Positions 9,105 through 22,294 of a stretch of DNA of 64,000 nt are shown piece by piece. How positions within the stretch are numbered: the stretch's first letter is position 1; each line of letters opens with the position of its first letter. The DNA comes from Streptomyces mangrovisoli (GTDB lineage Bacteria; Actinomycetota; Actinomycetes; Streptomycetales; Streptomycetaceae), in assembly GCF_000974985.2 (NCBI RefSeq), contig NZ_LAVA02000044.1, positions 1-64,000 on the forward strand, given 5' to 3'. The position numbers were made by a program, and so were the translations under genes. Below the pieces are notes generated by a model. The model saw only the letters and a list, made by a program, of their open reading frames with translations. It did not search any database and was not told the DNA's origin.

Positions 9105-10786
9105 TGCGCCTCCTCCTGCTGCCAGCGGTAGCCGCGCGGGGTCACCATGCGCCCGGCGACCTGCCGGGTCGCGGTGTTGCCGACGGTCACGACCGTCATC
9201 ATGTCGACGCTCGCGGGGTCGAGTCCGGCGAGCGTCGTCACCCGGCTCGACTCGTCGGGCCGCGACGCGTTGCGCACCACACCGACGGGCGTGGCCGGCT
9301 CCCGGTGCTCCGCGAGGATCGCGAGCGCCTTCGGCAGCTGCCAGTCCCGGCCCCGGGAACGCGGGTTGTAGAACGTCACCACGAGATCCGACTCGGCGGC
9401 CGCGCGCACCCGCCGCTCGATGACCTCCCACGGCGTGTGCAGGTCGGACAGGCTGATCGACACGTGGTCGTGGCCGAGCGGCGCGCCCAGGATCGCCCCG
9501 GCCGCGAGCGCCGCCGTCACGCCCGGCACCCCCACCACGTCGATGTCGTCGGACGCCTCGGCGAGCGCGGGGGAGGCCATGGCGTACACGCCCGCGTCCC
9601 CGCTCCCGATCAGCGCGACGGCGTGCCCGGCGCGCGCCTCGGCGACGGCCGTGCGGGCCCGCTCCTCCTCGGCGCCGAGACCCGACTCCAGCACCCGGGT
9701 GCCCGGCCGCAGCAGATCGCGGATCTGGTCGACGTACTGATCGAGCCCGACGAGCACCGAGGCACGCCGCAACTCCGCCTCCGCGCGCGGCGTCAGCAGG
9801 TCCCGGGCGCCGGGCCCGAGTCCCACCACCGCGAGCCGCCCGCGCCCCGGACGCCGTACGACCGCACAGGTCGCCATCGCCGGAGCCGCCGCCGACTTCC
9901 GCTTGGGGACGAGGAGTTCACCGCCGCGGGCCAGCGCGGCGGCCTCCGCGACGGACGGCGTGCCGACCGCGGCCAGCGGCGCGTCCGACGGATTCGGCAC
10001 CTCGACCGCCGCCAACTCCCCGGCGGGGTAGGTCACCAGCGGCACCCCGAGCCGTTCGGCCGCCGCGACCAGACCGGGCTCCTCGGCCTTCGCGTCGACG
10101 GTGGCCAGCTCCGCGACCGACGCCGCCGACAGACCGGCCCCGGCGAGCGCCGAGCCGATCAGCTCGACCACCTCCTCGACCGGCGCGCCCTTGGACGCCC
10201 CGACCCCGACCACCAGCGTCGGCGGCCGCAGCAGCACCTCGCGCTCACCGGCCGCGACCGCCCGGTCCGTCACCCGGATCGTGTACGGCCCCTCGGCGGC
10301 CGTCGGCAGCGGCGGCAGCGGCCACGCCACCTCGGCGGCCAGCACCACCGGCTCTCCGTCGAGCAGCGCCCGGGACACGGCCGCGACCGCGCCCTCCACG
10401 GGCAGCCCGAGCGTGTCCAGGCCCGGCAGCCCGGCCGCGTCCGTCGCCGTCGTCACCACCGGCTCCGCGCCGAGCACCGAACCCACCTCGCGCGCCAGGG
10501 TGTTGGCGCCGCCGCCGTGCCCGCCGAGCAGCGACACCGCGAACCGGCCGCCCTCGTCCACGCACACCACGCCGGGGTCGGTCCGCTTGTCGCCGACGAG
10601 CGGCGCGAGCAGCCGTACCACCGCGCCGGTCGCGAGGAAGCACACGAGCTGGTCGCACTCCGCGAACGCCGCCCGCACCCCGTCCGCGACGGGGCCTTCG
10701 TACACGCGGGTCCGCTCCGGCCACGCCGCGGCCAGCCGGTCGCGGGCCGCCGCGCCCGCCGCGGTGGCGGAAATCAGGCCGATCAC
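9101..10786 (-). CDS. cobJ: CbiG-CobJ fusion: cobalt-precorrin-5A hydrolase / precorrin-3B C17-methyltransferase
   Basis: Two-domain protein of 561 residues. Residues 1 to about 300 are CbiG-like (N-terminal LISATAAGAA, a GGHGGGANTLA core and a C-terminal VVGVGASKGAP domain) and normally open the ring-contracted delta-lactone. Residues from about 315 are an SAM-dependent tetrapyrrole methylase beginning VVGLGPGARDLLTPRA, with the GSGDAGVYAMA and FYNPRSRGRDWQL motifs of CobJ/CbiH. The fusion joins consecutive steps around ring contraction and is common in actinomycetes. Start and stop each overlap their neighbours by GTGA, so the stoichiometry with CobL and CobH is probably coupled. Confidence 0.93.
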   Translation of the reverse strand: MIGLISATAAGAAARDRLAAAWPERTRVYEGPVADGVRAAFAECDQLVCFLATGAVVRLLAPLVGDKRTDPGVVCVDEGGRFAVSLLGGHGGGANTLAREVGSVLGAEPVVTTATDAAGLPGLDTLGLPVEGAVAAVSRALLDGEPVVLAAEVAWPLPPLPTAAEGPYTIRVTDRAVAAGEREVLLRPPTLVVGVGASKGAPVEEVVELIGSALAGAGLSAASVAELATVDAKAEEPGLVAAAERLGVPLVTYPAGELAAVEVPNPSDAPLAAVGTPSVAEAAALARGGELLVPKRKSAAAPAMATCAVVRRPGRGRLAVVGLGPGARDLLTPRAEAELRRASVLVGLDQYVDQIRDLLRPGTRVLESGLGAEEERARTAVAEARAGHAVALIGSGDAGVYAMASPALAEASDDIDVVGVPGVTAALAAGAILGAPLGHDHVSISLSDLHTPWEVIERRVRAAAESDLVVTFYNPRSRGRDWQLPKALAILAEHREPATPVGVVRNASRPDESSRVTTLAGLDPASVDMMTVVTVGNTATRQVAGRMVTPRGYRWQQEEAQ

Positions 10787-12135
10787 TGGGAAACTCCTTC
10801 GTCACGGGCTTGGGGCCGTACGCCCCACAGCAGGAAAACCGGGTTGGCGGCCGCGAGCCGGGTCACGTCGCCGGGCAGCGGCGCGAGCCGTGAGGACTGG
10901 AGCAGCACGCCGTCGCAGGACATCCCGGCCGCGGTCAGCGCCGCGCGCGCGGCCGGCACCCGGTCCAGGGCGGCGACGGCCACGACGACCGTGCGCCGGG
11001 CCCGCCGCGCGCACTCCGCGACCACCGCGGGCAGCTCGCGTCCGCCGCCGCCGACGAACACCGCGTCCGGATCGTCGAGCCCGGTCAGTGCCCCGGGGGC
11101 CGAGCCGTGCACCACATGGACGTCCACGCCGTGCGCGCGGGCGTTGGCGCGCACCCGCTCCACGCCGTCCGCGCTCCGCTCCACGGCCACCACCGCCGCA
11201 CCGAGCCGCGCGCACTCCACGCCGACCGAGCCGGAGCCCGCGCCGACGTCCCACACCAGCTCGCCGAGGCGCGGCCCGAGCCGCGCGAGCGCCAGCGCCC
11301 GCACCTCGAACTTGGTGATCATCGAGTCCCGGTGCGCGAACGCGGCCTCCTCCAGCGCCCACCCGGCGTGCTCCGGCTCCCGGCCCGCGTGATCGGCGTC
11401 CGGCGACCGGCTCCCGGCGCAGGCCGTCTCCGGTTCGCCGCCCGCGATCGTCCGCGTCGGGGACGGCACCCGTGCCTCGTCCAGGCAGAGCACCACGCTC
11501 ACCGCCGTACCCCAGTCGCGGGCCGCCGCCTCCGCGGGCGTCACCCGCTCCACCCGCTCACGCTCCGGATCACCGAGCGCGCTCGCCACCACCAGCACGC
11601 GGTCGGCGGCGGGTGCGTCCCCCGGCGCCCGGTCCGCGCCGGGCCGGGGCCCGGGCCCCCGGTCCCCGGCGAGCGCCGCACCCAGCTCCGCCGGACCCGC
11701 GCCCGGCCCGGTCAGCACGGCCACCTTCGGGCGCGCCCGGCACACGTTCACCGCCGTACGCAGGGATCTGCCGTGCGCGCTGACCACCACCGCGTCGTCC
11801 CAGGGCAGCCCCAGCCGGGCGAACGCCGTCGCCACCGACGACACCCCCGGCCGTACGTCCAGCGCCGACGGCCCGAACCGTTCCGCGAGCGCCCGCACGA
11901 TCCCGAAGAACCCGGGGTCCCCGGACGCCAGCACCACGACCGGCAGATCCTTCTCCCGGTACCGGGCGACCGCGTCGAGCGCGGGCGCCAGCGGCCCGAG
12001 CACGATCCGCTCGGCCTCCGCGGGCAGCCGTACGGCGTCCAGATGACGGCGCCCGCCCACCACGAGCCGCGCCCCGGCGAGCGCCTCCGCCCGCGGCGGC
12101 GGCGCGCCGGTCCCCGTCCCGATCACCGTGATCAC
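10783..12135 (-). CDS. cobL: Bifunctional precorrin-6Y C5,15-methyltransferase/decarboxylase
   Basis: CobL, 450 residues, joins CbiE and CbiT activities. The first domain is a tetrapyrrole methylase (VIGTGTGAPPPRAEALAGA, LASGDPGFFGI). The second, from about residue 265, is a Rossmann methyltransferase-decarboxylase with VWDVGAGSGSVGVE. A proline/aspartate-rich loop of roughly 25 residues splits the first domain, and another low-complexity stretch (GEPETACAGSRSPDADHAG) joins the two. Both look lineage-specific. The GTG start is inside the cobM stop. Confidence 0.93.
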   Translation of the reverse strand: MITVIGTGTGAPPPRAEALAGARLVVGGRRHLDAVRLPAEAERIVLGPLAPALDAVARYREKDLPVVVLASGDPGFFGIVRALAERFGPSALDVRPGVSSVATAFARLGLPWDDAVVVSAHGRSLRTAVNVCRARPKVAVLTGPGAGPAELGAALAGDRGPGPRPGADRAPGDAPAADRVLVVASALGDPERERVERVTPAEAAARDWGTAVSVVLCLDEARVPSPTRTIAGGEPETACAGSRSPDADHAGREPEHAGWALEEAAFAHRDSMITKFEVRALALARLGPRLGELVWDVGAGSGSVGVECARLGAAVVAVERSADGVERVRANARAHGVDVHVVHGSAPGALTGLDDPDAVFVGGGGRELPAVVAECARRARRTVVVAVAALDRVPAARAALTAAGMSCDGVLLQSSRLAPLPGDVTRLAAANPVFLLWGVRPQARDEGVSQ

Positions 12136-12950
12136 GTGCTCGCCCCCCGCTCCCGCAGCGCCTTGCGGGCCTCCGGGTCGGCCTTGCGGTACCCGTGGAA
12201 GTGCCCGGGGTGGTACAGGTGCGAGCGCGTGCCGGAGGCGCCGAGCGCCGGGCCGACCAGGAAGAGCGTGTGCTTCCAGAGCTTGTGCTCCTTGACGGTC
12301 TCCTCCAGCGTGCCGACCGTGCACGTCACGATCAGCTCCTCCGGCCAGGTCGCCTGATACGCGACGACCACCGGCGTGTCGGTCGGATAGCCGCCCTCCA
12401 GCAGCTCCCGCACCAGCTGACCGCTGCGCGCCGCCGACAGGAAGACCGCCATCGTGGTGCCGTGCCGGGCGAACTCGCGGACCTCCTCGCCGGGCGGCAT
12501 CGGCGTCTTGCCGCCGCCGAGCCGGGTCAGCACCACCGACTGCGCGACCTCGGGGATGGTCAGCTCGCGTCGCGCGAGCGCCGCGACCGCCGAGAACGAC
12601 GACACCCCGGGCACGATCTCGGTCGCGATGCCGATCTCCGCGCACCGGTCGAGCTGCTCCTGCGTGCCGCCCCACAGGGCCGGGTCGCCGGAGTGGATGC
12701 GCGCGACCTTCAGGCCCTCCGCGTGCGCCCGCCGGTAGACGTCCACGACGTCCTCCAGGGACATCGTCGCCGAGTCGAGCACGGTCGCGTCCTCGCGCGC
12801 GTGCCCGAGCACCTCCTCCTGCACCAGGCTCGCCGCCCAGATCACGACGTCGGCCTCCGCGATGGCCCGCGCGGCACGGAAGGTCAGCAGGTCGGCGGCG
12901 CCCGGACCGGCACCGACGAAGGTCACCTTGGCGCTGGGGGCTTCGGCCAT
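12132..12950 (-). CDS. cobM: Precorrin-4 C11-methyltransferase
   Basis: CobM/CbiF, 272 residues. This SAM-dependent tetrapyrrole methylase has the N-terminal VTFVGAGPGAADLLTFRA, the mid GDPALWGGTQEQ and VPGVSSFSAVAALARRELT blocks that define the family. The ATG is preceded by GAGGA at a normal distance. It is the promoter-proximal gene of the left cobalamin operon (cobM-cobL-cbiG/cobJ-cobH-cbiX-cobC). Only 94 bases separate it from the divergent ZIP transporter, which is too little room for a cobalamin riboswitch, and I see no B12 box there. Confidence 0.93.
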   Translation of the reverse strand: MAEAPSAKVTFVGAGPGAADLLTFRAARAIAEADVVIWAASLVQEEVLGHAREDATVLDSATMSLEDVVDVYRRAHAEGLKVARIHSGDPALWGGTQEQLDRCAEIGIATEIVPGVSSFSAVAALARRELTIPEVAQSVVLTRLGGGKTPMPPGEEVREFARHGTTMAVFLSAARSGQLVRELLEGGYPTDTPVVVAYQATWPEELIVTCTVGTLEETVKEHKLWKHTLFLVGPALGASGTRSHLYHPGHFHGYRKADPEARKALRERGAST

Positions 12951-13044
12951 GAGAATCTTGTCCTCCTACTACGAATGACTACGAGTGCTGCGGTCGCCGC
13001 CGTCCGACGTGCGCGAACGCGGATCGATCGGATAGCAAGAACAC

Positions 13045-13773
13045 ATGGCCGTCTTCGTCGCGCTGGGCGCGTTCCTGATGACGCTGGCGGGCGGCTGGAC
13101 CGCGCAGCGCGTGACCGACCGCCGCCATCTGGTGCTCGGCCTCGCGGGCGGGCTGATGCTCGGTGTGGTCGGCCTGGACCTGCTCCCGGAGGCGCTGCGC
13201 GCGGCGGGCCGCGAGATCTTCGGCGTACCGGCGGCGCTGCTGCTGTTCGTCGCCGGGTTCCTGCTGGCGCACCTGGTGGAGCGGCTGCTGGCCGCCCGCC
13301 GCGCCGCGCACGGCGCCGACGAGCACGACCACCGGGCGCCCGAGGTGGGCCTGACCGCGGCCGCGGCGATGGTCGGCCACAGCGCCATGGACGGCGTCGC
13401 GATCGGCGCCGCGTTCCAGGTCGGCGGCGGCATGGCCCTCGCGGTCGCGCTCGCGGTGATCGCGCACGACTTCGCGGACGGCTTCAACACGTACACGATC
13501 ACGAGCCTGTACGGGAACGCCCGCCGCAAAGCCGTGTTCATGCTGGTCGCGGACGCCGTCGCGCCGGTCGTCGGCGCGGCCTCCACGCTCTTCTTCACCA
13601 TCCCGGAGGCGGCCCTCGGCGGCTATCTCGGCCTCTTCGGCGGCGTACTGCTCTACCTCGCCGCCGCCGAGATCCTGCCCGAGGCCCACCACGAGCACCC
13701 GGCCCGCTCCACCCTGCTGTGCACGGTCGCGGGCGCGGCCTTCATCTGGCTGGTGGTCGGCCTGGCGGGCTGA
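13045..13773 (+). CDS. ZIP-family metal transporter
   Basis: Membrane protein of 242 residues with about eight hydrophobic segments. The two signature metal-site helices are present: GHSAMDGVAIG in the TM4 position and AHDFADGFN in the TM5 position. A short cytoplasmic His/Asp-rich loop (ADEHDHRAPE) follows TM3, as in ZIPs. It is the only plus-strand gene in the cobalamin block, divergent from cobM and convergent with cobI. Given the place, cobalt or zinc uptake is plausible. ZIP proteins are not specific enough for me to name the ion. Confidence 0.88.
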   Translation: MAVFVALGAFLMTLAGGWTAQRVTDRRHLVLGLAGGLMLGVVGLDLLPEALRAAGREIFGVPAALLLFVAGFLLAHLVERLLAARRAAHGADEHDHRAPEVGLTAAAAMVGHSAMDGVAIGAAFQVGGGMALAVALAVIAHDFADGFNTYTITSLYGNARRKAVFMLVADAVAPVVGAASTLFFTIPEAALGGYLGLFGGVLLYLAAAEILPEAHHEHPARSTLLCTVAGAAFIWLVVGLAG

Positions 13774-13802
13774 GCCCGGGGACGACTCCCGGACCACGGT
13801 GG

Positions 13803-14534
13803 TCACAGCTTGCCGCCCCGTCCGCCGTCCCGCCGCGCCGGCGCGATCAGCGTCGACAGATACGGCAGCGGCGCCCCGTCCAGCTCGGCCGCCGAGCGGA
13901 TGTCCTCGTCCTCCAGCCCCAGCGCCGACCCCCACACCGCGTCCTGGAGCCGCCCGCTGGCCCGCAGCGCCTCGGCGACCTCGGCGGCGTGCCGCCCGAA
14001 CTTGTAGGCGACGACCGTGCCCGGCCCGTCCAGGGCGTCCTTCAGAACCGCCGCCCCGGCCGTCACCGGCACCAGCACCAGAGGCTCGGTGCCCTCGGTG
14101 AGCACCGCACCGGACCGCGCGGCGAGATCCTGCATGGCGGTGATCCCCGGCACGGTCTCCACGACCGTCCCCGGCACCAGCGCGGCCACCGTCTGCGCGA
14201 GATACGTGAACGTCGAATACACGTTCGGATCGCCGATGGTCGCGAACGCCACCGACCCGTGCGTACGCAGCAGCTCGGCGACCCGCTCGCCGGCCGCGTC
14301 CCAGGCGGCCTCCCGGCGCGCCCGGTCGGTCCGCTCGTTGAGCGCGAACACCACCCGTACGACCCTGTCGGCGGAGACGTAGTGCAGCACCGTCGCCTCC
14401 GCGCGCCCGCGCTCACCGCTGTCCATCACCGGTACGACGACGACATCGGCGGCGCGCAGCGCGTTCACGCCCTTGACGGTCACCAGCTCCGGGTCCCCGG
14501 GACCCACGCCGACCCCGACCAGCCTGCTGCTCAT
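13803..14534 (-). CDS. cobI: Precorrin-2 C20-methyltransferase
   Basis: CobI/CbiL, 243 residues, an SAM-dependent tetrapyrrole methylase adding the C20 methyl group. The N-terminus has GVGVGPGDPELVTVKGVNALR. TIGDPNVYSTFTYL and VVETVPGITAMQDLA complete the CobI pattern. The ATG is inside the stop of cobB (ATGA). It is the last gene of the riboswitch-led operon and ends 29 bases from the convergent ZIP gene. Confidence 0.93.
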   Translation of the reverse strand: MSSRLVGVGVGPGDPELVTVKGVNALRAADVVVVPVMDSGERGRAEATVLHYVSADRVVRVVFALNERTDRARREAAWDAAGERVAELLRTHGSVAFATIGDPNVYSTFTYLAQTVAALVPGTVVETVPGITAMQDLAARSGAVLTEGTEPLVLVPVTAGAAVLKDALDGPGTVVAYKFGRHAAEVAEALRASGRLQDAVWGSALGLEDEDIRSAAELDGAPLPYLSTLIAPARRDGGRGGKL

Positions 14535-16048
14535 GACGTCCGGCACCTCTCCACGAACCGACGGGCCACACCGGGCACGGCCGCCCAGTGCGTATGCAGA
14601 TAACTCGCGTGCACGCCCCGCTGCACGAAACCCTCGACCCGCGGTCCGGGGGAGCGCACCCCCCAGGCGGGGGCCGCGCCCGCGCCGGGCTCGACGGCGG
14701 TGCGGTGGAACTCGTGCCCCCGCATCCGCGTCCCGGCGGCGGCGAGCGCGCTGTCGCCCACGGCCACGGCGTCGCGGTAGCCGAGCGTGAGCCGGTCGGT
14801 CATCCGCGCGGAGGCGTCGAGCACCCCGCACATCGGCCGCCCGTCCAGCTCCCGGCACAGATAGAGCAGCCCGGCGCACTCGGCGGCGACGGGGTTGCCG
14901 GACGCCGCGAGGATGGCGACCGCCCTGCGCAGCGGCAGGTTGGCCGACAGCTCGGCGGCGTACACCTCGGGAAACCCGCCCCCGATGACCAGCCCCCGCG
15001 TCCCCTCGGGCAGCCGCTCGTCGTGCAACGGATCGAAGGGAACGACCTCGGCCCCGGCGGCGGCGAGCAGCTCGGTGTGCTCGGCGTAGGAGAACGTGAA
15101 GGCAGGCCCACCGGCGATGGCGATCACGGGTGCGTCCCTCTTCCGACCCCGGGCAGGCCCGTTCCCCTCCAGCTCCTGCCCCCGGGCAGGCCCGGTCCCC
15201 GCCAGCCCGTCCGGCGTTTGAGGACGAGGCCGTCCAGGCCGAAGCGGGGGCCCGGGGGCGGCACCCCCCGACGACGGGAAGGGAAGGGGCGGCGGGGGCG
15301 AAGAAGCCAGCGCCGCGGCCGCGTCCCAAGCCGCACCGTCCAGCGCCCCGGCCCCCCGCGCCAGCGCCAGCAATCCCTCGACGTCACACCCCCGCTCCAC
15401 CTGCCGGGCCATGGCCGCCACGGCCTCCACCGCCTCGGCCCGCCGCTCGGCGACCGGCACCAGACCCAGATGCCGGGACGGCGTGTCCACCTGCGGCGCC
15501 CGCCGCAACACCCCCAGCACCGGCACCCCGACGGAGTCCAACGCCTCCCGCAGCAACTCCTCGTGCCGGTCCGAGGCGACCTTGTTGAGGATCACGCCCC
15601 CGAGCCGCACCTGCGGATCCCACGACGCGAACCCGTGCACCAGCGCCGCCACCGACCGCGACTGCGACGACGCGTCGACGACCAGCACCACCGGCGCCCG
15701 CAGCACCTTGGCGACCTGCGCCGTGGAGGCCAACTCGCCCTCCCCGGCGGCCCCGTCGAACAGCCCCATCACGCCTTCCACGACCGCGATGTCGCAGCCG
15801 CGCGCCCCGTGCGCGAACAGCGGCCCGACCAGCTCGGGGCCGCACAGGTACGCGTCGAGGTTGCGCCCCGGGCGCCCGGTGGCGAGCGTGTGGTAGCCGG
15901 GGTCGATGTAGTCGGGCCCGACCTTGTGCGGGGACACGGCGAGCCCCCGCCCGGTGAGCGCCGCCATCAGCCCCGTGGCCACGGTGGTCTTGCCGCTGCC
16001 CGAGGAGGGCGCGGCGATGACCAGCCGGGGCACGGACGAGGACGTCAC
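14531..16048 (-). CDS. cobB: Cobyrinate a,c-diamide synthase with low-complexity linker
   Basis: CobB/CbiA, about 505 residues, ATP- and glutamine-dependent amidation of the a and c carboxylates. The dethiobiotin-synthetase-like ATPase half begins RLVIAAPSSGSGKTTVATG. The glutaminase half (class I triad-type) has the nucleophile region AECAGLLYLCREL. Between them, roughly residues 245-305, lies a Pro/Gly/Arg-rich linker not expected in the family and encoded by a dispersed repeat (see 15203-15290). GTG 16048 lies in the cobO stop as GTGA; another GTG three bases upstream is equally in frame. The 3' end overlaps cobI. Confidence 0.92.
   Translation of the reverse strand: MTSSSVPRLVIAAPSSGSGKTTVATGLMAALTGRGLAVSPHKVGPDYIDPGYHTLATGRPGRNLDAYLCGPELVGPLFAHGARGCDIAVVEGVMGLFDGAAGEGELASTAQVAKVLRAPVVLVVDASSQSRSVAALVHGFASWDPQVRLGGVILNKVASDRHEELLREALDSVGVPVLGVLRRAPQVDTPSRHLGLVPVAERRAEAVEAVAAMARQVERGCDVEGLLALARGAGALDGAAWDAAAALASSPPPPLPFPSSGGAAPGPPLRPGRPRPQTPDGLAGTGPARGQELEGNGPARGRKRDAPVIAIAGGPAFTFSYAEHTELLAAAGAEVVPFDPLHDERLPEGTRGLVIGGGFPEVYAAELSANLPLRRAVAILAASGNPVAAECAGLLYLCRELDGRPMCGVLDASARMTDRLTLGYRDAVAVGDSALAAAGTRMRGHEFHRTAVEPGAGAAPAWGVRSPGPRVEGFVQRGVHASYLHTHWAAVPGVARRFVERCRTS
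15203..15290. repeat. Dispersed Streptomyces repeat inside cobB
   Basis: Contains GTCCGGCGTTTGAGGACGAG followed by a G-rich/C-rich inverted segment. From memory, this phrase is a widespread intergenic repeat in Streptomyces genomes. Here it is read in frame on the minus strand, giving the characteristic peptide PQTPDGLAG within the CobB linker. Just 5' to it on the plus strand, a CCCCGGGCAGGCCCG-like phrase is repeated. Confidence 0.6.
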
Positions 16049-16644
16049 CACTCGATGCCCCTCTGGCCCTTCTGGCCGGCGTCCATCGGATGCTTGACCT
16101 TGGACATGTCGGTGACGAGATCGGCGAACTCCACCAGCTTCTCCGGGGCGTTGCGCCCGGTGATCACCACGTGCTGGGTGCCCGGCCGGTCCCGCAGCAC
16201 CCGGACGACCTCGTCGGTGTCGACCCAGCCCCAGTGCATCGGGTACGCGAACTCGTCGAGGACGTACAGCCGGTAGGTCTCGGCGGCCAGGTCCCGCTTG
16301 ACCTGCTCCCAGCCCTCGCGGGCCTTCTCCTCGTTGTCCATCTGCGCGTCGCGCTGGACCCAGGACCAGCCCTCGCCCATCTTGTGCCAGTCGACGGTGC
16401 CGCCCTCACCGGAGGCGCCGAGCACGCGCAGCGCGTTCTCCTCGCCGACCTTCCACTTGGCGGACTTGACGAACTGGAACACCCCGATGGGCCAGCCCTG
16501 GTTCCAGGCGCGCAGCGCGAGCCCGAACGCCGCCGTCGACTTGCCCTTGCCGATGCCCGTGTGCACCACGACCAGCGGCCGGTTGCGCCGCTGGCGCGTC
16601 GTCAGGCCGTCGTCCGGCACCACGCTCGGCTGTCCCTGAGGCAT
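16045..16644 (-). CDS. cobO: Corrinoid adenosyltransferase
   Basis: CobO/CobA-type ATP:co(I)rrinoid adenosyltransferase, 199 residues. The P-loop variant GIGKGKSTAAFG sits near residue 30, after a basic N-terminal arm. YVLDEFAYPMHWGW and VVITGRNAP are the conserved catalytic-face motifs. The ATG shares one base with the chelatase stop (TAATG), and the gene overlaps cobB by GTGA. The ATP-bound enzyme transfers a 5'-deoxyadenosyl group to the corrinoid cobalt in the cytosol. Confidence 0.94.
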   Translation of the reverse strand: MPQGQPSVVPDDGLTTRQRRNRPLVVVHTGIGKGKSTAAFGLALRAWNQGWPIGVFQFVKSAKWKVGEENALRVLGASGEGGTVDWHKMGEGWSWVQRDAQMDNEEKAREGWEQVKRDLAAETYRLYVLDEFAYPMHWGWVDTDEVVRVLRDRPGTQHVVITGRNAPEKLVEFADLVTDMSKVKHPMDAGQKGQRGIEW

Positions 16645-18640
16645 TACGCCGCCCTTCCTCTCACGTCCTTGACCAGACCGGCGATCGCGTCCGCCCGCAA
16701 CTCGCCGAGCGTCACCGCCGTGCCGCCCAGCTCCCCGGCCAACTGCCCGGCCAGACCGAGCCGTACGGGGCCCGACTCGCAGTCCACGACCACCGAGGCG
16801 ATGCCCTCGGCGGCGAACAGCCGTGCCGCGCGCGCCGCGAGCGCCACCGGCTCGGGCCCGCCCGTCGCCCGCCCGTCCGTCACCACCACGACCAGCGCCC
16901 GCCGCGCCGGATCGCGCAACCGCTCCACCCGCAGCACCTCGTGCGCCTTGAGCAGCCCGGCCGCCAGCGGGGTGCGCCCGCCGGTCGGCAGCGACTCCAG
17001 CCGGGCCGCCGCCGCGTCCACCGACGACGTCGGCGGCAGCGCGACCTGCGCGTCCCGGCCCCGGAAGGTCACCAGGCCCACCTTGTCCCGCCGCTGGTAG
17101 GCGTCGAGCAGCAGCGACAGCACGGCGCCCTTCACGGCGCCCATCCGCTGCCGCGCGGCCATCGAACCGGAGGCGTCGACGACGAACAGCACGAGATTGC
17201 CCTCGCGCCCCTCACGGACGGCCTGCCGCAGATCGTCGCGGCGCACCACGAGCCCCGGCCCGGACCGCCCGCGCGCCCGCTGGTGCGGGGCGGCGGCCTG
17301 CACGGTCGCCGCCAGATGCAGCTTGGTCAGCGTGCCCCGGGGCCTGCGCGACCCGATCGTCCGCCCGTGCTCGGCCCGCGCGCGGGAGCGCCGCCCCGCG
17401 GCCCCCTCGCCGAGGCCCGGCACGCTCAGCACCTTCGTGCGGAACGGCTCCGCCGCGCGCACCGGGGACTGCTCGGCGCCCCCCGACGCCTGCGGCGCGC
17501 CGTCCTCCCCGGCCTCGGGCCGGGCGGCGGTGTCGCCGCCCCGCGGGCCGGAGTCGGGGGCGGGCTGCCCGCCGCCCCCGCCGGGACCGCCGCCGTCCGG
17601 GTCCGAGTCGGGATCCGGGTCGGTGTCGTCCTCGCCCGCGAACTCCTCCAGCGTCTCGTCGAGCTTGTCCTCGTCCAGGCCCGGCGCGTCGAAGGGGTTG
17701 CGGCGGCGCCGGTGCGGCAGCGCGAGCAGCGCCGCCTGCCGTACGTCCTCCGCGAGCACGTCGGTGCGCCCGGCCCACGCCGCCAGCGCGGTCGCGGTGC
17801 GCGCCATCACGATGTCGGCGCGCATCCCGTCGACCTCGAAGGCCGCGCACGTCGCCGCGATCTGCCGCAGCGCCCCGTCCCCGAGCCGCACCGACGGCAG
17901 CAACTCCCGCGCCGCCACGACTCGTTGGCGTACGGCCGCCTCCTCGCCGGCCCAGCGCGTGGCGAAGCCCGCCGGGTCGTCGTCGTAGGCGAGACGCCGC
18001 CGTACGACCTCCACCCGCTGGTCGGGCTCGCGGGAGGCGGCGACCTCGACGGTGAGCCCGAACCGGTCGAGCAACTGCGGCCGCAGTTCGCCCTCTTCGG
18101 GGTTCATCGTGCCGACGAGCAGGAACCGCGCGGCGTGCCGCACGGAGACGCCCTCGCGCTCGACGTACGAGGCGCCCATCGCGGCCGCGTCCAACAAGAG
18201 GTCCACGAGATGGTCGTGGAGCAGGTTGACCTCGTCGACGTACAGGATGCCGCGGTGCGCGTCGGCCAGCAGGCCGGGCTCGAAGGCCTTCACGCCCTCG
18301 GCGAGCGCCCGCTCGATGTCCAGCGCGCCCACCAGCCGGTCCTCGGAGGCGCCGACGGGCAGCTCCACCATCCGGCTCGGCCGCTCCGCGGCCGCCGCCG
18401 ACTCGTGCGGGCCGTCCGGGCAGGCGGGGTCGGGGGAGCCGGGATCACACGAGAACCGGCACCCGGGCACCACGGCGACCGCGGGCAGCAGCGCCGAAAG
18501 CGCCCTCACCGCGGTCGACTTGGCGGTGCCCTTCTCGCCGCGCACCAGCACGCCGCCGACCGCCGGGGACACGGCGTTCAGCAGCAGCGCGAGCCGCAGG
18601 TCGTCCTGGCCCACGACGGCCGTGAACGGGAACGGGGTAC

Positions 18641-18644
<4 letters not shown>
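16644..18644 (-). CDS. Mg/Co-chelatase-type AAA-VWA fusion ATPase
   Basis: 666-residue fusion of a ChlI/BchI-like AAA+ domain and a ChlD/BchD-like von Willebrand A domain. Walker A is GEKGTAKST, Walker B ILYVDEVNLLHDH, with a sensor segment LLVGTMNPEEGELRPQLLDR. A long acidic then Gly/Pro/Arg-rich linker (about residues 335-455) leads to the MIDAS motif VVDASGSMAARQ with the downstream TPLAAGL and TDGRA elements. It replaces separate CobS/CobT-type partners of CobN and energises metal insertion. The GTG start lies in the cobN stop (GTGA). Confidence 0.9.
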
Positions 18645-22290
<3,646 letters not shown>

Positions 22291-22294
<4 letters not shown>

